NCBI RefSeq assembly: GCF_963678635.1
Contig: NC_087071.1
Coordinates: 33,158,141-33,222,140 of the forward strand
Length of the DNA stretch: 64,000 bases
DNA from: Symsagittifera roscoffensis
Taxonomy: Eukaryota > Xenacoelomorpha > Acoela > Convolutidae
Direction: 5' to 3'
Shown here: piece by piece, positions 44,780 to 53,333 of the stretch
How the letters are laid out: each line of letters starts with the position of its first letter
Position numbering within the stretch: the stretch's first letter is position 1
Notes under the pieces: model-generated
What the model was told of the DNA's origin: nothing
Seen by the model: the letters and a program-made list of their open reading frames with translations, nothing else
Database searches by the model: none
Position numbers and translations under genes: made by a program

Positions 44780-47011
44780 TCATGTTCCAAGTAGATCAAT
44801 TTCGTAGTGGTTATTTTGGCAATCTAAATAAAGTGGGAAGTGTTGTAGATTGTTTATCTGTGATTGTTCAACGTCAGTTTTTACTGCATATTTGCATTCT
44901 AGTCGGGGTGATGTTTCGTTTTCTGCAAGGTAAAATTTTATATTTTTGGGTATTTCAACTGTAGTTTTACGTGTAAGTAATTCAGGTGGTGTATTTCGAC
45001 TTAAAGTGTCTGGTAATGCAAGGTTCTTTCCTGCTGTCCAAACTATATATAAGTTTGGGAATTTCATTAGAATTAATTGAAATCTATAAACTCGGTGATT
45101 TGGATTAGATTTTTGTGTAAAGAGAAAAATGATTGGTTTGTGATCTGTGAATAGAACTGTTGGCTGTTTTGATCCAAGTATCAGAAATTCATATTCTGTT
45201 AGTGTATATATTATGGCTGTACATTCTCTCATTAGAGTTGAGAGTCGTAGCTCTGCTTGAGTGAATAATCGAGAATTTGCTGATATAAGGTTCATTTTGT
45301 TTGTACCATTGTGTGATTGTAATAATGCTGCGCCGATGCCAAAATTCGAAGCATCGCACATTGCATAGAATGGTTGATTTGGATCTGGAATTGTATTCGA
45401 AATTTGTTCAGTTAAGAGTTTTTTAATTTCTTCAAATTGTGCTTGATGTTCTGTGTTCCATTCAAAATTATTTTGTTGTCTAAGTATATTATAGAATGGT
45501 CTTAGGTATAATTGCATTTTATAGACATATTTGCTTAAAAAATTTAACATTCCAAGGAATTCTTGGATTTTCTTTTTGTTTGTTGGTGGTTGGAGCTTTT
45601 GAATAGCATCAATGCGTGATTTTAATGGAGTGATTGTTTTTCTTTCTATATTGTGTCCTAAGAATTTAACTCGTGTTAAAAAGAAGTGTGATTTATCGGG
45701 GGCGGCCTTCAGATTTTCGTTCTGAAGTATTTTGTGATAGTGTTCTAAAACATTGAACATTTCTTCTTTTGTCTGTGATTGCATAAAAACATCGTCTAAA
45801 TAGGTGATTGCGTTTTTCTTGAGTATTAGTGGTCTAAAAATTTTGCTCATAAAAGCTGAAAATGCTGCTGGTCCTATGGATATTCCATAGAATAGGCGGT
45901 TGAATTCATATTGCTGATTTCCAATAACAAATTGTGTTAAGCGTCGCGATTGTTCATCTAGTGGCATTTGATTATATGCACTATTCATATCTGCGGTTGT
46001 AAAGTGTTTTCCGTTTATTTTTGTTAAAATAACTTGTATTGGTTCAATAGGCCAATTGCATTTTGATTCGTCTTTTAGTGAATTAAGGTATCTAGCGTCT
46101 AGAACTATTTTTAATGATTCTCCTTTTGCTAGGATGATAACAGGGTTGATAAATGTGTTACCTTTTGGTTGTTCTTCTTTGTTTACCGGTGAGATAATTT
46201 TGTATTGTTCTAAAATATCGAGTAATCTGTTTACTTTATCATGTAAGTGAATTGGTACTTTACTTGCTCTTTGTTTTTTGAAAACTGCGTCAGGTTTTAA
46301 TGGGAGATGTAGTGATGAGCTGATTTTGCCAACATCAAATTTGGATGTTGCATAGACTGATGAATATTTTATTAGCTGTTTGGCTAACTTATCAAATTCG
46401 TCTTGTGTTATTTGTGAATGTTGGAAGTTAAACATTGTTAAAAATTTCTGTTGATTCTCTGTATAGTTGTTTATGTTGAATGTAGGTTTGAAATATGGGG
46501 TTTTTGTGAAATAATCTGTATTTCTTTTTTCATTACTTATTATATTATTTATGGATAATTCTTCATTAAGAATTGTGGATTGACAAATATCTAATAATTG
46601 GAGTATATTATTTACGCGGTATGCTTTTTCGTGTATTGGTGATATCGTAGCGTTGGTTTCGCAATAGCCTAAAAGTCCTAAAGGTAATGTTACTTGATAG
46701 GGTGTATTGTTGTATACATGTAGAGAAATAATATCTGAATTCGAGTTTTTCAAATATTTTATGGATGAAATTGTGATTTTGAAAAACTTATGGATAGGTT
46801 TGAATTCAAAATCTGACCTATAGAGTTGTTGTTTATTTTGTTTTTTATCATATCGGTGAACTTGTTTTATTGAAAAATTATATATGTTTCCTGATAGTGG
46901 TTTCAGGTGTTTTCTTTGTTGATTATATATCGGATAAAATTTTGAAAAGAATGGTGGTTGTTTATTTAATCTTTGAAAAAATGTTAGGGATGTGTCTTTT
47001 GTTTTGTGTAT
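44780..47011 (-). CDS. pol: reverse transcriptase / RNase H
   Basis: The frame opens at 47011 inside the protease frame and runs to a TGA at 44780-44782. RT blocks are all present: LKIVLDARYLN, FTTADMNSAYNQMPLD, FNRLFYGISIGPAAFSAFM and the active site YLDD (45791-45802). An RNase H domain follows with MCDASNFGIGAALL, LMRECTAIIYTL and LFTDHKPI. There is no ATG in the first 80 or so codons, so expression by frameshift from protease is expected (minus one frame relative to it). The catalytic residues are intact. Family membership (Ty3/gypsy) rests on the RT blocks and on the RT-RH-IN order. Confidence 0.93.
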   Translation of the reverse strand: MHKTKDTSLTFFQRLNKQPPFFSKFYPIYNQQRKHLKPLSGNIYNFSIKQVHRYDKKQNKQQLYRSDFEFKPIHKFFKITISSIKYLKNSNSDIISLHVYNNTPYQVTLPLGLLGYCETNATISPIHEKAYRVNNILQLLDICQSTILNEELSINNIISNEKRNTDYFTKTPYFKPTFNINNYTENQQKFLTMFNFQHSQITQDEFDKLAKQLIKYSSVYATSKFDVGKISSSLHLPLKPDAVFKKQRASKVPIHLHDKVNRLLDILEQYKIISPVNKEEQPKGNTFINPVIILAKGESLKIVLDARYLNSLKDESKCNWPIEPIQVILTKINGKHFTTADMNSAYNQMPLDEQSRRLTQFVIGNQQYEFNRLFYGISIGPAAFSAFMSKIFRPLILKKNAITYLDDVFMQSQTKEEMFNVLEHYHKILQNENLKAAPDKSHFFLTRVKFLGHNIERKTITPLKSRIDAIQKLQPPTNKKKIQEFLGMLNFLSKYVYKMQLYLRPFYNILRQQNNFEWNTEHQAQFEEIKKLLTEQISNTIPDPNQPFYAMCDASNFGIGAALLQSHNGTNKMNLISANSRLFTQAELRLSTLMRECTAIIYTLTEYEFLILGSKQPTVLFTDHKPIIFLFTQKSNPNHRVYRFQLILMKFPNLYIVWTAGKNLALPDTLSRNTPPELLTRKTTVEIPKNIKFYLAENETSPRLECKYAVKTDVEQSQINNLQHFPLYLDCQNNHYEIDLLGT

Positions 47012-47458
47012 TTATCTTTGATTAGTATTTTACTATTCAAAATATTGATTGTTGGTATATATTTAGAGATAAATGGTATTCCAATAATATTGTGTTTAAT
47101 ATCAGTGATATGAAATATTTGTTTAAATGGTTTATTTAAAATTTTATTTTGCTCTATTGTTCTTGTGGGGAGAAGAAATAATTGAATTTTTCCATAGTTT
47201 ACCAATGTTAATCCTTGCGCTGTTGCTAGTTTACTGGAGGTTTCAAGAGGCGTTAGTTTTGGGTGTAATGTTTTTATCTCATTCCATGTGGGAATGTTTA
47301 TTATGTTTGATTCTGCTCCTGAATCAATTAAAAAATCAATTTCAAGGTCTGGTGGTTGAAATTCTTTGTTTCTTGGACTTTCTAAAAGAAATGGTATTGT
47401 CCAAATTTTTTCTTTGGGTTGTTTTTTTTTGTATATTTTGATAGATGTGATTTGTATT
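46984..47458 (-). CDS. pro: retroviral-type aspartic protease
   Basis: The active-site loop FLIDSGAESNII is encoded at about 47305-47334 (DSGA at 47314-47325), followed by a flap/hydrophobic region and HNIIGIPFI, the usual second conserved segment of retropepsins. The frame is open from 47458 to a TAA at 46984-46986. It is plus one relative to the frame continuing after gag; the two frames overlap at 47342-47458 and contain a run of nine A (47422-47430) where slippage could join them. Confidence 0.85.
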
Positions 47459-47722
47459 CAAGCATTTTGTTTTATTATTTTCATTGGATTGATTTGTAGT
47501 GTTGATTTCGTTAGTTTCTTGTGCCGTTTGTGTAGAATGGATGGGTTCAATATAATAATTGTGAAGGAGTTCTAATTGATTTTCATATATATGTGATGAA
47601 AAAGGTTGTTGATATATAATAGGTTCGTAGTCATTTTCGACTGCTATCATATTTATGGAAATAGTGTTTTCTGTATCACTTTCTGAATCTGATGGTTCAC
47701 AGTTTATTTGATTTAGTTGTAG
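47342..47722 (-). CDS. gag-frame extension beyond the TAA
   Basis: After the gag TAA (47723-47725) the same frame stays open for 126 codons to a TGA at 47342-47344. It is rich in Asn, Glu, Thr and Ser, with an acidic SDSESDTEN near its start. It bridges gag to the protease frame. Stop-codon readthrough plus slippage on the A run at 47422-47430 would give a Gag-Pro product; alternatively the TAA is a mutation of a longer Gag. The base after the stop is C (TAA CTA), a context reported to favour readthrough in some viruses. Confidence 0.5.
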   Translation of the reverse strand, partial: LQLNQINCEPSDSESDTENTISINMIAVENDYEPIIYQQPFSSHIYENQLELLHNYYIEPIHSTQTAQETNEINTTNQSNENNKTKCLNTNHIYQNIQKKTTQRKNLDNTISFRKSKKQRISTTRP

Positions 47723-50635
47723 TTAGTTATTTCCTGTGTCATCAATACCTGGGGGGTCTGATGTTGTTTCTGGATTTGATTGTACTTGATTAATATGTCT
47801 TTGATGTTTAGGTGTACTGCTTCTGTGGCGATTGTTAGAATTATTATAATGGTTATTATTCCTGTGTGGTGATTGGGAATAATTTCTATAACGGTTATTA
47901 TAACTTGAATGTCGATTTTGTGAATTATTTCGTGATCTGTTTTGATAATTATTGTTTGGTCTGTTATAGTTTGATATATTATATGAGTTATTCCTTGATC
48001 GATTGTTCGGGTAATTCTGGTTTCGGCTGTTTGAATAACTTCTATTTCGATTATTGGAGTAGTTTCTATTTCTATTGTATGATGAGTTTCGTGATTGATT
48101 GTTTGGATAGTAATTATTCCTTGATTGGGAATTAGATCTAGAAACAAATTGTGTTGTATTCGAATTTGATCTGGAGTAGTTATTTCGACTATTTGGTCTA
48201 TTATAATGATTTTGTGACGAATTTTGTGTATTTCTTCGTTCTGGTGATCTTCCTCTATAACTTGAGTTATATGGTGATTGAGTTCTCGTGTAATTGGTAT
48301 TGTTCGGAAGTGGTTTTCCTGAACTGTTGTTGCTGTATACATTTTTGTTCGGTAGATTTTGATCTTTTTTCATGTACTGATAGAATGATTTATTTGGTTC
48401 TTTATATTTTTGAGGTTTGTTTTGATTGTCCTGTTGTTTTTGTCTACATTCAGAAATACTATGTCCGTATCGTCGGCAATAATTACACCATTTTTTGAAA
48501 GATGGTTTGCCTTTAAAGTTTGGGTGTTTTTCATAAATATTGAGTATTTCAGTGATTTTTTCAACGAGGTCTGTATCTGATTCCTGTATATTATTGATAT
48601 TTGTGGTATTTGTTTCAATTCGGTTAACATATTGTAATTTCAGATTTTCTGTTTCTTCAAGTTTCATTGTGATTTCCGCTTGCTCTAGTTTGTCTACTAG
48701 TTTTCGAAAATCTAAATCGGGCTCTCGAATTGAGGAGGGATGGGATGCTCTCTTTTTTATTGCTATTTTCCTTAATTGAGGTGTTAAGGTCATCATTAAG
48801 ATTTCTGTCATTTTTGTGTTTTTATAATCGTGTGTATTTAATGAATATGCTTTTCGAACTAGTGTTTCGATACGTACTGCTAATTGTTTGATAGTTTCAT
48901 TTGGTAATCTGCGAATTTCATTACATAAAACTCTTTGTTGTTGTTTGTTTCTCTCGGAGTCAAACATTTTTGAAAATTCTTGTGTAAATCTTTTCCAGTT
49001 TGATTTTATTTCTATAGGCAATACTGAAAACCATTTTTGGGCTGCGCCGTCTAAGGTTGTCTGTATCAACGCTGTGCGTCGATGTATCCAGTTTTGATGT
49101 AGTGGCGTATTAATTGGTTCAGGTCCTATATTTAAAATTAAATTTGCTGTTACTGCATTTAAATAATCTTCTACAGAATATTCAGGGTCTGTTCCTGTGA
49201 ATACCATTAATGGTTTGTTTGATGTTATTGATGATCCACCCATAAGGTATGGATTCATTGTCATTTGTAATGATTCTGCTGCATTTGGCATTTGTGAAAA
49301 ATTTGAAAGTTGATTTTTTGTTATTTCGTGTTGTTGAAGGTAATATGGAAGTGGTTCTTCATTTTGCATTTGTGGTGGTTGATACGAGTGTGTAATCATT
49401 GGGTTTTGTGGCTGAATTGGTTGAAAAGATTGTGTATTAATTGGGTTTTGCATTTGTATTAGTTGTTGATTTTGTGTATCTGTTGGGTGTGGAAAAAAAA
49501 TTCTATGATATGTATACGGTTTTTGCACTCCTTGTCCACGATATTCTTGAGTGTATGGTGCAAATATATCTGGTTGTAAATAATCATCGTCAGAGGATAA
49601 ATAATCCGTTTGATGAGATGCTTGCTTTTTATTTTTATTCTGTTGAAAGAATGGGTAGTTTTCACTACGATCCTGTGGAGGATATGAATTAGTTTGAAAG
49701 TTTACTGAATTGGTTGTTGCCATTGGGTTATCCCAACATCGAGATCTTATCTGATTATTATTATTTTTTTGGGGGGGATAGTTTGTTTTTGATGAATGTG
49801 TATAATTATAATTGTGTTCCGCAAAATTGTTTCTTGTGAACGTTCTGCGTGATTTTGACGGTATTGTCATGGGTCTATATGTTTGATAATCCATTTGTGA
49901 ATATTTTGGAGCAACCGAAGGTTTAACGGTTGATTGTAAGGTTACCTGTGCTAGTGAAGTAATTGTATTTCTTGGTGTTGTTAAATTTGGACGTATTAGT
50001 GAAATACTTTGTTGTGTCGTTGTTGTTGTTTGGACAATTTCTTCATTTATGAAGTGTGATGGTGTCTGAATATCTTGTTGAGTGAGATTCCTAGTTCCAT
50101 TAAGGTTTTCATTGTGTATGACGGTCGAGTTTAAGCTGTTATTTCGCGTATCCGGTAGAAATGTCTTATAGTTTAATGGTGTTGCATCAATGGTTAATGG
50201 TACTACTCTTACATAATCTCTTGTATAAGATATTGTACTTATTGCTTGACTTGCAATTGATTGTGGGATATTTATAAATGCATAATGAGACCATTCGGGG
50301 TCCCAAACGTAGTCTGACTGTTCTGTGATGGCGGTATCATCGTTTGAATTTTGAGGTCTGAAATTTTTTCTTGCTTGTGAAATTAAATCTATATTATGTG
50401 TGAAATAATCTATTATAAACCATGCCAAAATTTTTTGTAAGTCATGTTTTGTATGTTGTGAAACATCATCTTTAGTGAAATTTTCTTTAATTATATGTAG
50501 AAAAGTTGAAAATAGTGTAATTTCATGTCGTACCCTTATATGTTTAGATGTCTCTGTCGGTGAGACACTTGGGATTGGGATTTCGTTTTCTAATATTGAG
50601 ATATAACTGTGAATATGGAGTTTGCTCTTTGTGAG
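47723..50635 (-). CDS. gag: Gag structural protein
   Basis: The frame is open from 50635 to TAA at 47723-47725 (about 970 codons). The first ATG is near 49894, so about 245 codons upstream of it lack an AUG start. The first half is Thr/Ser/Gln/Pro-rich. A capsid-like region of the retrotransposon Gag type follows (FTGTDPEYSVEDYLNAV, then a helical stretch with AAQKWFSVLP and SNWKRFTQEF). A CCHC zinc knuckle (C-X2-C-X4-H-X4-C) lies at 48446-48487. The last 190 residues are built almost only of Asn, Arg, Ser and Tyr. It packages the genomic RNA and assembles the particle. The frame is minus one relative to the acidic ORF upstream and overlaps it by about 45 bp. Confidence 0.9.
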   Translation of the reverse strand, partial: LTKSKLHIHSYISILENEIPIPSVSPTETSKHIRVRHEITLFSTFLHIIKENFTKDDVSQHTKHDLQKILAWFIIDYFTHNIDLISQARKNFRPQNSNDDTAITEQSDYVWDPEWSHYAFINIPQSIASQAISTISYTRDYVRVVPLTIDATPLNYKTFLPDTRNNSLNSTVIHNENLNGTRNLTQQDIQTPSHFINEEIVQTTTTTQQSISLIRPNLTTPRNTITSLAQVTLQSTVKPSVAPKYSQMDYQTYRPMTIPSKSRRTFTRNNFAEHNYNYTHSSKTNYPPQKNNNNQIRSRCWDNPMATTNSVNFQTNSYPPQDRSENYPFFQQNKNKKQASHQTDYLSSDDDYLQPDIFAPYTQEYRGQGVQKPYTYHRIFFPHPTDTQNQQLIQMQNPINTQSFQPIQPQNPMITHSYQPPQMQNEEPLPYYLQQHEITKNQLSNFSQMPNAAESLQMTMNPYLMGGSSITSNKPLMVFTGTDPEYSVEDYLNAVTANLILNIGPEPINTPLHQNWIHRRTALIQTTLDGAAQKWFSVLPIEIKSNWKRFTQEFSKMFDSERNKQQQRVLCNEIRRLPNETIKQLAVRIETLVRKAYSLNTHDYKNTKMTEILMMTLTPQLRKIAIKKRASHPSSIREPDLDFRKLVDKLEQAEITMKLEETENLKLQYVNRIETNTTNINNIQESDTDLVEKITEILNIYEKHPNFKGKPSFKKWCNYCRRYGHSISECRQKQQDNQNKPQKYKEPNKSFYQYMKKDQNLPNKNVYSNNSSGKPLPNNTNYTRTQSPYNSSYRGRSPERRNTQNSSQNHYNRPNSRNNYSRSNSNTTQFVSRSNSQSRNNYYPNNQSRNSSYNRNRNYSNNRNRSYSNSRNQNYPNNRSRNNSYNISNYNRPNNNYQNRSRNNSQNRHSSYNNRYRNYSQSPHRNNNHYNNSNNRHRSSTPKHQRHINQVQSNPETTSDPPGIDDTGNN

Positions 50636-50994
50636 TTATGATATTGTATGCTTTTTATATATTCTGAGAATACTTTTGAGAATTCTAAATCAAGGTCGTC
50701 TGTTTGAATTACATATTTGCGGTGATTCGGGTTTGGTGAGCTGAATTCTATGGTGTAGATTCCGTATTGTTGTGTCAAGTTACATATATCTTTCAGATAG
50801 TGATCAATAATTTGTCTTTTGATCTTTACATCTGGGAACTCTGCTTTACATGGGCTGATTCCGGGTTCAAATAAATTTAGGAGTAAATTCTTGCAAAGTA
50901 TATGCTGTCCTCTATCATTGGGTGCATCTACGAGGAAGGGGTAGATATCGTCATCATCTGGACTATCTTCACTTGGAGTGTGTGTTTGGCTCAT
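50590..50994 (-). CDS. 134-aa pre-gag ORF (acidic N-terminus)
   Basis: ATG at 50992-50994, inside the end of the basic ORF (26-bp overlap); stop TAG at 50590-50592, inside the open gag frame. The first 25 residues are acidic (SEDSPDDDDIY), the rest mixed with several aromatic residues. No domain is recognised. Its position immediately before and overlapping gag suggests either a separate small product or the true amino-terminal part of a frameshifted Gag. Confidence 0.55.
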   Translation of the reverse strand: MSQTHTPSEDSPDDDDIYPFLVDAPNDRGQHILCKNLLLNLFEPGISPCKAEFPDVKIKRQIIDHYLKDICNLTQQYGIYTIEFSSPNPNHRKYVIQTDDLDLEFSKVFSEYIKSIQYHNSQRANSIFTVISQY

Positions 50995-51436
50995 TTTTTC
51001 GTTTAATGACTGTTAATAGGTAATTATCGATATGTCTAATTGGTTGATTCCAATTATATAAATGTACTGGTTTGTGTTTATATTGCTTTTTTATTCTTCT
51101 TTTTCCTCTTTTTGATGAATTTGAAGTTGTTTCTGAGTCGGAAAAATATAATTGATCGTGAATGGGGCAATTTTTATCTATAGATTCTTTTAATTTATAA
51201 AGTTCGTCTAAATTGCTGGCTTCTGAGTCTGAAAATGCGTTTCTATTTTTGGAAAATCTTTTTCGTGTTATTTGTCTTTGTTTAGTTATTATTTTCCTTT
51301 TTAGTGTTTGTCGTTTTGTTCTAATATATCCAACTGTTTGTGTGCGAGGTGTGATTACAAGGTCGTATTTTTTGTTATTTATTTCACAGTTGTGTAAAAC
51401 GATTGTTTGTTTGTTTCCTATATTTTTAAATGACAT
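50969..51436 (-). CDS. 155-aa pre-gag ORF (basic)
   Basis: ATG at 51434-51436, stop TGA at 50969-50971. Very basic in the middle and near the end (RTKRQTLKRKIITKQRQ and KRGKRRIKKQYKHK, both like nuclear localisation signals), with a Ser/Asp/Glu patch (FSDSEASN, FSDSETTSN) between. Such composition suits a nucleic-acid-binding or nuclear-targeting accessory protein, but no family is recognised. Confidence 0.55.
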   Translation of the reverse strand: MSFKNIGNKQTIVLHNCEINNKKYDLVITPRTQTVGYIRTKRQTLKRKIITKQRQITRKRFSKNRNAFSDSEASNLDELYKLKESIDKNCPIHDQLYFSDSETTSNSSKRGKRRIKKQYKHKPVHLYNWNQPIRHIDNYLLTVIKRKNEPNTHSK

Positions 51437-52368
51437 AAGGTTTAGGATGACGGATGCAAAAAGTTGTTAGATGATTTCTATTTTCTTAAATTGTTAGTCC
51501 TTACGATTTTTTGGTTAGCTTAACCTGGGTCTATTTGTTCAGGGTTGGAGAGAAAAGTATATCGATTCCGAAGAATGATTTTTTACTTTCTCGTGGCTAG
51601 TATAAGCTAAGGTGTTAACTTACTTAATCTTAGTTAAGGGTAGTGATTGTGTTCAAGGGTTGGAGAATAGTAAATCGATCCACAAGGTTCAGGTATAATT
51701 AGAACGCGAGTAGTTCGTTAGATACTATTTTAAACTTACTAAGTCTACGATTTATCCTGGGTCTGGTAAGAGGAGGGTTCAAGTGAAGGATGAATAACCG
51801 AAGTTCTTCACTGTTTATCCTAATTTGAATGATTAGTGTTGTTCAAAAATTTCTATTAGTCTTGGGATTTTTGAAAGGGGTGGATAGTGAATCGACGTTT
51901 GAGGTCGTTAGACACTAGCTAAGTGGGTGGGGGAGAACAAAATTGTTCTTTTTGATCCAAGGATAGGCCTTGAGGATCAAGTTTTGTAAATTTAATTAAA
52001 TAGAAAACTTAATTAAGATCCAAGGATAAGCCTTGATGATCTGATTTTAAGATTAAGTGAATTTAAGTTTAAAAATGGTTTAAATTTATTTAAGAAAAGA
52101 TTTAGTGTTTTAATGATATTAGTGAGCTTATGATTGCTGTTATGTTTTAGGTGATGAAGCTGGGACAACTGATAATTTTATAATTACTAACAGTTGATTG
52201 TCATGCTACTAATTTTTGTTTTGATTTTCAATAAATATTTTTCAAACATGTTTTATATAATACTGCAGAATTTTAGGAAAACGATCTGAGATCTTTTTAT
52301 CAATCGTTATTGTACATTAATAGTTTTGTTTAGCGCCTGAAATGATTATGAAGATTGACTTCAAGATT
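51437..52368 (-). other. leader region of the LTR element
   Basis: About 0.9 kb without a supported gene. It contains degenerate direct repeats: GGTTGGAGA...ATCGAT segments at about 51543, 51658 and a GGTGGATAGTGAATCGA variant at about 51879, and two copies of GATCCAAGGATARGCCTTGA (about 51955 and 52018). Such repeats near the 5' end could be part of packaging or dimerisation structures; this is inference. Confidence 0.5.
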
Positions 52369-52602
52369 TTATGTTTGCAAATGAAAATCTAAATTCATTG
52401 CTAATAAAATTCTAAAAATAAAAGTTTGTGTTGGCTTTTGCCGTACTATCATATAACTATTTGGTAAGTTTCTACTTTGTCGTATGTCGTCTCTGGTTTG
52501 AGGTCTTCTTGCCATTCCGGGTGGTTCTGTTATCGTTCGGAATATTGGCTCTGATCTATTGAGTCGTAGAGACATTTCGATTAAATTATCGTCGTGTAAC
52601 AT
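52369..52602 (-). CDS. possible upstream ORF running out of the 5' LTR
   Basis: 77 codons from the first ATG (52600-52602). The frame is also open upstream through the primer-binding site into the LTR, where a TGA closes it (about 110 codons in all). The upstream part is heptad-like (SLEQDLNSLELTKNRLEF), suggesting a short coiled coil. It may be a leader exon, an upstream regulatory ORF or chance. No homology is known. Confidence 0.3.
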   Translation of the reverse strand: MLHDDNLIEMSLRLNRSEPIFRTITEPPGMARRPQTRDDIRQSRNLPNSYMIVRQKPTQTFIFRILLAMNLDFHLQT

Positions 52603-52669
52603 TTTAAAAATGTTTTGTCTAAATTCTAATCTATTTTTGGTTAATTCTAAGCTATTAAGGTCTTGTTCG

Positions 52670-52687
52670 AGACTTATGGTCGCACCA
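52670..52687 (-). promoter_or_regulatory. tRNA primer-binding site
   Basis: Two bases after the 5' LTR end the minus strand reads TGGTGCGACCATAAGTCT, which starts with the TGG complementary to a tRNA CCA end. The complementary strand reads like a tRNA 3' end (GGTCGCACCA). I cannot name the tRNA with confidence. Confidence 0.75.
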
Positions 52688-52689
52688 GA

Positions 52690-53099
52690 TGAGTTAGAAC
52701 CGTTGTGGTTAACTCATAGAGTAATTTCGGATAGGGTACACCGTCTGCTCGTCACGCTATCTTATTTTCGGCCGGATAGATTCGTGCAACTTCTTAGTCT
52801 AATACCGATCCTAATCTTACTCTTATACTATCTAGTCTCAGGTTGTTTAACTAGTCTCTGCTAGGCTCAATAGATCTAGGGTATACTGGTTTATTGCGGC
52901 TGCTGAAGTTCCTTTGGAGAGGCAACTAAATTCTAAGTTAAATTCAAATCTCTCTGGTGCTGAAATTACAAGTAATTCCAGCACTTACAAATAAGTGGGT
53001 TGTTAGTTAGATGGATCATGATTGGTTAATATTAAATACTTTACAGTGGTAAAATATCTAATTTATCCAATCATAAAATGTAGTTTAGATCAGGTTCCA
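52690..53099 (-). repeat. 5' LTR (410 bp)
   Basis: Same length as the 3' LTR and identical except for position 52966. It ends in CA on the sense strand and is followed by the primer-binding site. A poly(A) hexamer lies at 52890-52895. Confidence 0.97.
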
Positions 53100-53103
53100 G
53101 CAC
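53100..53103. other. target-site duplication GCAC (right)
   Basis: Matches 34248-34251 on the other side of the element. Confidence 0.9.
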
Positions 53104-53333
53104 CCAGAAAATAATTAAGGCCCGTTTTCGAGTACTTTTTGGAAAATTTTGACCTAAAATTGCGCTTTCCGGCGCTCGCGCTCCTTAAAAATTAGGATAT
53201 ATTGCCGCCTTTGCATCAATTTTAGGGTTGGTTGGCCCAAAATGGATGTCATAAATTAATACTAAAGGGGAAGCTTTGGTTGGTTAGGGGTTCGAATCCC
53301 TGAGTGGAGGCGTCCCCTTTAATTCCACCCCTG
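53104..53333. mobile_element. hAT-type MITE (family A), right part
   Basis: Continues the copy begun at 34145: CTTTCCGGCGCTCGCGCTCC, TTTTAGGGTTGGTTGGCC and GGGGTTCGAATCCCTGAG in family order, ending AATTCCACCCCTG. Joining the two parts gives about 337 bp, the usual size of the family. Confidence 0.8.

Larger units (their letters stand above)
34252..53099 (-). mobile_element. 18.8-kb env-bearing LTR retroelement (Ty3/gypsy-type)
   Basis: Flanked by 410-bp LTRs with TG...CA ends differing at one base (34528 C versus 52966 T) and by a GCAC target-site duplication. The order on the minus strand is 5' LTR, primer-binding site, pre-gag ORFs, gag, protease, reverse transcriptase/RNase H, integrase, small membrane ORFs, a Met-less frame, envelope, a 602-aa ORF, purine tract, 3' LTR. 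The PR-RT-RH-IN order, the YLDD box and the GPY-type integrase tail place it in the Ty3/gypsy (Metaviridae) lineage. At 18,848 bp it is about two to three times the usual length, mostly because of accessory frames and long untranslated segments. The sense strand is A/C-rich. Several stops and a deletion suggest this copy is not autonomous. Confidence 0.97.

Noticed and set aside
38367..47725. Non-standard genetic code with TAA read as sense, to explain in-frame TAA in gag and env
   Set aside because: The dynein roadblock gene ends with TAG exactly at the conserved C-terminus, and several element ORFs end sensibly at TAA. Nothing else supports reassignment, so decay or local readthrough is simpler.
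47713..48342. 209-aa minus-strand ORF overlapping the gag tail
   Set aside because: Same-strand alternate-frame shadow of the Asn/Arg/Ser/Tyr-rich Gag tail; Ile/Thr/His-rich with no motif.
47866..48498. Open frames on the plus strand across the LTR element (for example 47866-48135, 48151-48498, 40914-41333)
   Set aside because: They are antisense shadows of gag and of the Met-less frame, caused by the repetitive codon composition of those genes.
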